NCBI GenBank assembly: GCA_003601785.1 | Contig: PIYA01000074.1 | Location: forward strand, 1-8,998 | Direction: 5' to 3' | DNA from: Candidatus Bathyarchaeota archaeon | GTDB lineage: Archaea; Thermoproteota; Bathyarchaeia; Bathyarchaeales; Bathycorpusculaceae | DNA: 8,998 nt | Shown here: positions 5,350-8,998 of the stretch, piece by piece | How positions within the stretch are numbered: the first letter of the stretch is position 1 | Layout of the letters: each line of letters begins with the position of its first letter | The notes under the pieces: generated by a model | The model's input: only the letters and a program-made list of their open reading frames with translations | Database searches by the model: none | What the model was told of the DNA's origin: nothing | Made by a program: the position numbers and the translations under genes

Positions 5350-5802
5350 ATGCCTATGAAATGTCCATACTGCGGGTCTGAAAACGTGAGAACCCTTGAA
5401 ACAAGGGATTCACCGAACAACGTGGTTAGAAGACGGAAGGAATGCTTGAGTTGTGGCAGAAGATTCACAACGTACGAGTATGTTGAAACTGTGGAGCTTA
5501 TGGTGAGGAAGAAAGATGGAAGAATTGAACGCTTCGATCTGAACAAGGTTATCAGGGGACTACAGAAAGCTTGTGAGAAGAGACCCGTAACCATGGAGCA
5601 GATTCGTGATTTAGCCGAACGTGTAAGACAGGATTTGATGATGAAGGGAAAAGAGGAGATTTCATCTAAAGAAATTGGAGATTTGGTTATGAAGTATTTG
5701 AAGAATTTTGATCGTGTAGCCTACATAAGATTCGCTTCCGTTTACAAACAGTTTGAGGAACCTGAAGATTTCAAACGTGTTCTTCAAGAGGTGAGAAGAT
5801 GA
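5350..5802 (+). CDS. nrdR: transcriptional repressor NrdR
   Basis: About 150 residues, the usual family length. The N-terminal zinc ribbon has the four Cys in CPYCG and ECLSCGRRFTTYE. The ATP-cone domain (from about residue 46: LMVRKKDGRIERFDLNKVIRGL, ending DRVAYIRFASVYKQFEEPEDF) senses ATP/dATP and controls DNA binding. NrdR represses ribonucleotide reductase genes when dATP is plentiful. The family is near-universal in bacteria and patchy in archaea. Three starts are possible: GTG 5341, ATG 5350 and ATG 5356. GTGAT at 5341-5345 resembles the 3' half of the SD and would serve 5350; family proteins usually begin M-x-CP, which fits 5356. The gene overlaps nrdD by 4 nt (ATGA), so the two are translationally coupled. 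An NrdR box upstream implies autoregulation. Confidence 0.95.
   Translation: MPMKCPYCGSENVRTLETRDSPNNVVRRRKECLSCGRRFTTYEYVETVELMVRKKDGRIERFDLNKVIRGLQKACEKRPVTMEQIRDLAERVRQDLMMKGKEEISSKEIGDLVMKYLKNFDRVAYIRFASVYKQFEEPEDFKRVLQEVRR
5788..5794 (+). promoter_or_regulatory. Shine-Dalgarno site for nrdD
   Basis: GAGGTGA, 4 nt before ATG 5799 and inside the 3' end of nrdR, sets the nrdD start and its coupling to nrdR translation. Confidence 0.7.
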
Positions 5803-6656
5803 AGTATGTTAGAAAACGTGACGGAAGATTAGAACTATTCGACCAAGAGAGAATAACAAACGCCATCTGGAAGGCTGCAAAAGCTGTAGGTGGAAAAGAC
5901 CGAGAACTAGCCAAAAGATTAAGCGACCAAGTTGTAGCCATGCTCAAGGAGAGATTCGGAGAAGAAGGAGTCCCAACGGTTGAGGAAATCCAAGACGTAG
6001 TTGAAAAGGTGCTAATCGAAAACGGACACGCAAGAACGGCTAAAGCGTACATCCTATACAGAAAACAACACCAAGACATGCGGGAGTTAGCCGCTTTACT
6101 AAGTTCAGCGGACCTTGTAGACCAATATTTAAACTTGGAAGACTGGCGCGTTCGGGAAAACTCAAATATGAGCTATTCACTGCAAGGCTTAAACAACTAC
6201 CTTTCATCAACCGTCATAGCGAAATACTGGATAACAAGAATTTACCCGCCGAGAATCGCAGAGGCCCACTTCTCAGGAGAAATGCACATCCACGACTTAG
6301 GAGTCTTAGGACCATACTGCGTAGGCTGGGACCTAAGAGACCTACTGCTCCTAGGATTCGGTGGTGTGAGGGGAAAAATTGAAAGCACACCGGCAAAACA
6401 TTTCAGAACGGCTCTAGGACAAGTAGTGAACTTCTTCTACACACTTCAAGGAGAAGCAGCGGGTGCACAAGCCTTCAGCAACTTCGACACTTACCTAGCT
6501 CCCTTCATAAGATATGACGGGTTAAGCCAAAAAGAGGTGGAACAAGCCCTTCAAGAGTTCTTCTTCAACATGAACGTGCCGACACGGGTTTGGTTTTCAA
6601 ACACCTTTCACAAACGTGACCTTGGACCTAACCGTTCCAGAGTTCATGAAAGATGA
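5799..6656 (+). CDS. nrdD: anaerobic ribonucleoside-triphosphate reductase NrdD, N-terminal part (frame broken)
   Basis: Class III reductase, residues 1-266 of about 704. An ATP-cone allosteric domain occupies residues 1-90 (MKYVRKRDGRLELFDQERI...; ending AKAYILYRKQHQDM), the same fold as in NrdR. The start of the ten-stranded barrel follows: MSYSLQGLNNYLSS, HFSGEMHIHDLGVLGPYCVGWDL, TLQGEAAGAQAFSNFDTYLAPF. At 6591 the frame reads TGG-TTT-TCA; one T of the T4 run 6594-6597 is extra. After it, this frame carries 20 nonsense codons to TGA 6654, whereas the +1 frame restores FQTPFTNVTLDLTVP, the conserved family sequence. The protein dimer makes dNTPs from NTPs without oxygen. Start by SD and a 4-nt overlap with nrdR. 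Confidence 0.9.
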   Translation: MKYVRKRDGRLELFDQERITNAIWKAAKAVGGKDRELAKRLSDQVVAMLKERFGEEGVPTVEEIQDVVEKVLIENGHARTAKAYILYRKQHQDMRELAALLSSADLVDQYLNLEDWRVRENSNMSYSLQGLNNYLSSTVIAKYWITRIYPPRIAEAHFSGEMHIHDLGVLGPYCVGWDLRDLLLLGFGGVRGKIESTPAKHFRTALGQVVNFFYTLQGEAAGAQAFSNFDTYLAPFIRYDGLSQKEVEQALQEFFFNMNVPTRVWFSNTFHKRDLGPNRSRVHER

Positions 6657-7914
6657 ACCGGTGATTATCGGTGGGAAGGTTATGAATGAAACATACGGCG
6701 AGATGCAGGAGGAGATGGACATGTTCAACGTGGCCTTCGCGAAGGTTATGTGTCAAGGCGACGCGAAGGGTAGGGTTTTCACGTTTCCCATACCTACGTA
6801 CAATATAACGAAGGATTTCAACTGGGACAACCATGTGGCTCAGACGCTCTTTGAGGTTTCAGCAAAGTACGGTGTGCCGTACTTCTCAAACTTCATAAAC
6901 AGCGACATGAAACCCGAGGATGTTAGAAGTATGTGCTGTCGGTTAAGGATAGACAACAGAGAACTGCGCAAACGCGGTGGAGGATTCTTCGGTGCAAACC
7001 CGTTGACGGGAAGCATAGGTGTGGTAACGATAAACCTTCCTAGAATAGGATACTTGTCAAAGGATGAGGATGAATTCTTTGAACGTTTAGGGGAGATGAT
7101 GGAAATCGCAAAGGACAGCCTAGAGATAAAACGGAAAGCCTTAGAAAGATTCACAGAGAAGGGGTTGTATCCATACGCAAGACATTACCTCCGCCTCATA
7201 AAGGAAGGATTCGGAAAATACTGGAAGAACCACTTCTCAACCATAGGATTGATAGGTATGAACGAAGCCGTGCTAAACCTCTTCGGACACAACATAGCAA
7301 CGCCTGAAGGCTTGGAATTCGCGGTAAAAGTTTTGAAGTTCATGCGCAACAAGCTCGCAGACTTCCAAGAAGAAACTGGAAACATATACAACCTAGAAGC
7401 CACACCAGCCGAAGGAACATCTTACAGACTCGCACGGATAGACAAGAGGAAATATCCAAAGATAATAGTGGCTAACGAGGAACAACTCTCAAAGGGTGTT
7501 GAACCATTCTATACGAATTCCTCCCAGCTGCCAGTGGACTACGATGGAGACTTGTTTGAAGCCTTGGAGCATCAGGATAGGCTGCAGACACTGTATACTG
7601 GTGGAACGGTGTTCCACATATATCTGGGTGAGAGGCTCTACTCGTGGAAATCCGCAGCTGAACTCGTGAAGAAGGTGGCTTGGAACTCGCATCTACCATA
7701 TTACACGTTGACACCCACATTCAGCATATGTCCAACCCACGGCTACATAAGCGGAGAACACAAAGAATGCCCAACCTGCGGGGCAAAATGTGAAGTGTAC
7801 TCAAGAGTTGTAGGCTACCTGAGACCGGTTGACCAGTGGAATGACGGGAAACAAGCGGAGTTCGCCATGCGGAGAACTTTTGACAAGTCTGTTACGGTAA
7901 CAGCTCAAGCCTAA
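6598..7914 (+). CDS. nrdD: anaerobic ribonucleoside-triphosphate reductase NrdD, C-terminal part (frame broken)
   Basis: Residues 267-704 of the same enzyme, read in the +1 frame from CAA 6598 (possible independent starts are GTG 6616 and ATG 6646, neither natural). Seen here are the conserved VMCQGDAKGRVFTFPIPTYNIT (Cys about 318), SMCCRLRID (Cys 379/380, thiyl-radical finger-loop region), GSIGVVTINLPRIGY and YNLEATPAEGTSYRLARIDK. The C-terminal zinc site is CPTHG...ECPTCGAKC (Cys 644, His 647, Cys 657, Cys 660, plus Cys 664). The glycyl-radical loop is RVVGYLRP, with Gly about 672. Joined across one base, the two parts give about 704 residues, normal for NrdD. Every catalytic landmark is intact on both sides, so a sequencing indel or a tolerated frameshift is more likely than long-standing decay. 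Confidence 0.92.
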   Translation, partial: QTPFTNVTLDLTVPEFMKDEPVIIGGKVMNETYGEMQEEMDMFNVAFAKVMCQGDAKGRVFTFPIPTYNITKDFNWDNHVAQTLFEVSAKYGVPYFSNFINSDMKPEDVRSMCCRLRIDNRELRKRGGGFFGANPLTGSIGVVTINLPRIGYLSKDEDEFFERLGEMMEIAKDSLEIKRKALERFTEKGLYPYARHYLRLIKEGFGKYWKNHFSTIGLIGMNEAVLNLFGHNIATPEGLEFAVKVLKFMRNKLADFQEETGNIYNLEATPAEGTSYRLARIDKRKYPKIIVANEEQLSKGVEPFYTNSSQLPVDYDGDLFEALEHQDRLQTLYTGGTVFHIYLGERLYSWKSAAELVKKVAWNSHLPYYTLTPTFSICPTHGYISGEHKECPTCGAKCEVYSRVVGYLRPVDQWNDGKQAEFAMRRTFDKSVTVTAQA

Positions 7915-7925
7915 GTGAAAAGTTA

Positions 7926-8603
7926 ATGCAGTTCGGTGGAATCCAAAAAACAAGCCTACTAGACTTTCCAGACAGAATAGCCACCGTGCTGTTTACGCCA
8001 GGCTGCAATCTACGATGCCCATTCTGCCACAACTGGAGACTCGTATTGGACCCTAAACCTCCATTCTTAAGCGAAGAAACGGTCTTCCAAATACTTGAAT
8101 CGAGGAGAAAATACGTGGATGCGGTGGCTATAACGGGTGGCGAACCAACTCTGCACCAAGACCTTCCACAGTTCATTAAAAAACTTAAAGAAAAGGGATT
8201 CGCGGTTAAACTTGACACAAACGGTTTCTTCCCGCAGATTTTAGAGGAATGCCTCCCCCACGTTGATTACGTAGCCCTAGACGTGAAAACCTCCCCTGAA
8301 AAATACGCCCTTCTGGGAGCAAAGGACTTAACCGGATTTTTGCGCACGATTGAAATCTTGAAGCAGGGAACAGTTGACTATGAGTTCCGTTGCACGGTTG
8401 TTCCAGGCTTTGTAACAGAAGAGGACATTCCAAAGATGGGTGAACTCGTGAAGGGTGGAAAACGTTTCGCCTTTCAACAGTTTGTCCCAGGCGACACGCT
8501 GGATAAATCGTTTAACAACGTTGAACCCTACACTGAAGACGTTATCTCAAAATTCGCTGAAAAAATGAAGCGGTACGTTAACGAGGTTACCCTTCGAGTT
8601 TAA
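7926..8603 (+). CDS. nrdG: anaerobic ribonucleotide reductase activating protein (radical SAM)
   Basis: A 225-residue radical SAM enzyme. It uses a 4Fe-4S cluster and S-adenosylmethionine to make the glycyl radical in NrdD. The cluster motif is CNLRCPFC (Cys 27, 31, 34). The SAM-binding GGE motif is in AITGGEPTL (about residues 68-76), followed by VKLDTNGFFP and VDYVALDVKTSPEKY. The opening GGIQKTSLLDFPDRIATVLFTPGC is typical of the longer NrdG form (about 230 residues) of archaea and Thermotoga-like bacteria, as opposed to the roughly 155-residue enterobacterial form. It starts 11 nt after the nrdD stop with only a weak SD (AGTGAAAAG), so it is probably co-transcribed and coupled. Other PflA-like activases share the fold; the position next to nrdD makes this assignment firm. 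Confidence 0.94.
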   Translation: MQFGGIQKTSLLDFPDRIATVLFTPGCNLRCPFCHNWRLVLDPKPPFLSEETVFQILESRRKYVDAVAITGGEPTLHQDLPQFIKKLKEKGFAVKLDTNGFFPQILEECLPHVDYVALDVKTSPEKYALLGAKDLTGFLRTIEILKQGTVDYEFRCTVVPGFVTEEDIPKMGELVKGGKRFAFQQFVPGDTLDKSFNNVEPYTEDVISKFAEKMKRYVNEVTLRV

Positions 8604-8620
8604 CTTTTCCTTCCATAACC

Positions 8621-8625
8621 TTTTT
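8621..8625 (+). terminator. T-run terminator after nrdG
   Basis: TTTT (8604-8608 region) and then a T5 run (8621-8625) follow the nrdG stop within 22 nt, a typical archaeal terminator without a stem-loop. It ends the nrd operon before the next promoter. Confidence 0.45.
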
Positions 8626-8631
8626 ATTCCG

Positions 8632-8644
8632 GCTTTAAATATTT
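8632..8644 (+). promoter_or_regulatory. promoter of the right-edge Cys/Gly-rich gene
   Basis: CTTTAAATATTT (8633-8644) is a strong TATA-like element centred about 38 bp before ATG 8676, predicting a leader of about 12 nt. It follows directly on the nrdG terminator, so the next gene is a separate transcription unit. Confidence 0.5.
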
Positions 8645-8675
8645 CTGTGCATAGACACAAAAAGAAGATGCTAAA

Positions 8676-8998
8676 ATGAACAGACCGAGTTTTCCAACAC
8701 ACAAACAATGCGCCAACTACAAAAACGGATTTTGCACAATTTACGGAATACCAGTAAACCCAGACGACCCAGCATGCCCAAACTTCACACCAAAGACAAT
8801 GACGCAGACAGCGGGAACACCTCAAACCACCTACACTCCCACACAACCCCCACTCCCACCACAAACCGCAAACTTCCCACAATACACACCCGGATGGGGA
8901 AGAGGAGGCGGATATGGATATGGAATGTCCGCTGGCGGTGGAGGTCAAGGTAGAGGAAGAAGAGGAAGCGGAGGGGCTGGTGGAGGCAGAGGCTTCGG
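8676..8998 (+). CDS. Cys-motif, Pro/Thr- then Gly/Arg-rich protein (3' truncated by window edge)
   Basis: Starts ATG 8676 and stays open for 107 codons to the window edge. The N-terminal 37 residues form a small conserved-looking unit, CANYKNGFCTIYGIPVNPDD then PACPNF, with Cys 12, 20 and 34 (C-x7-C-x13-C) and His 9, suggesting a small metal- or Fe-S-binding module. A Thr/Pro/Gln-rich linker follows (TQTAGTPQTTYTPTQPPLPPQ), then a Gly/Arg/Tyr-rich tail (GWGRGGGYGYGMSAGGGG, RGRRGSGG). No signal peptide or membrane segment is seen. Gly-rich tails of this kind occur in small archaeal proteins near Mrp/NifX-like iron-sulfur or cofactor genes (DUF5320-like). That is recalled similarity, not proof. 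A three-codon ORF (ATG 8668, M-L-K-stop) overlaps its start codon by ATGA. The function is unknown. Confidence 0.75.
   Translation, partial: MNRPSFPTHKQCANYKNGFCTIYGIPVNPDDPACPNFTPKTMTQTAGTPQTTYTPTQPPLPPQTANFPQYTPGWGRGGGYGYGMSAGGGGQGRGRRGSGGAGGGRGF

Noticed and set aside
8547..8948. Minus-strand ORF of 133 residues
   Set aside because: It is antisense to the nrdG end and the Cys/Gly-rich gene. Its Trp/Gly/Cys-rich composition is what the reverse of Pro/Thr/Gly codons produces.
8708..8953. Plus-strand ORF of 81 residues
   Set aside because: It lies out of frame inside the gene starting at 8676. The frame from 8676 has the better promoter distance and a coherent Cys-motif and Gly-rich composition.

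Overview
The window looks archaeal, most likely from an uncultivated anaerobic TACK-type lineage such as Bathyarchaeia. This is inferred from TATA-box-like promoters placed 20-40 bp before start codons, bare T-run terminators, mixed leaderless and GGAGGTGA-led starts, and the protein families present. No rRNA, tRNA, CRISPR array, insertion sequence or intact mobile element was seen.

Layout. (1) 1-1217, plus strand: the 3' part of a sensor histidine kinase, overlapping by 49 nt a stand-alone CheY-like receiver with a helical tail. (2) 1295-2176, minus strand: a two-domain GNAT-type N-acetyltransferase, convergent with the receiver. (3) 2177-2628: a gap of about 450 bp with several inverted repeats and one weak minus-strand ORF. 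(4) 2629-3213, minus strand: an unrecognised protein with a PH/GRAM-like stretch. It is divergent from (5) 3248-5101, plus strand: a 'chromate resistance' (ChrB C-terminal type) domain protein followed by a 12-helix-type MFS transporter whose reading frame is broken once. (6) 5350-8603, plus strand: an anaerobic ribonucleotide reductase operon, nrdR-nrdD-nrdG, with nrdD broken once by an extra T in a T4 run. A close match to the NrdR box lies between a good TATA box and the expected transcription start. (7) 8676 to the window edge: the start of a Cys-containing, Pro/Thr- then Gly/Arg-rich protein, open at the 3' end.

How the genes work together. NrdD reduces ribonucleoside triphosphates to deoxynucleotides without oxygen. 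NrdG installs its glycyl radical using S-adenosylmethionine and a 4Fe-4S cluster. NrdR represses the operon when dATP/ATP is high, acting through its own upstream box. The ChrB-like protein and the MFS transporter look like a two-gene toxic-ion or solute efflux unit. The kinase and receiver form a phosphorelay with no DNA-binding output in the window.

Nothing here is clearly a wholly new system. The strongest leads are the archaeal NrdR autoregulatory site, the two single-base frame breaks within about 1.9 kb (errors, decay or recoding), the ChrB/MFS pair, the structured gap at 2177-2628, and the cysteine/glycine-rich protein at the right edge.
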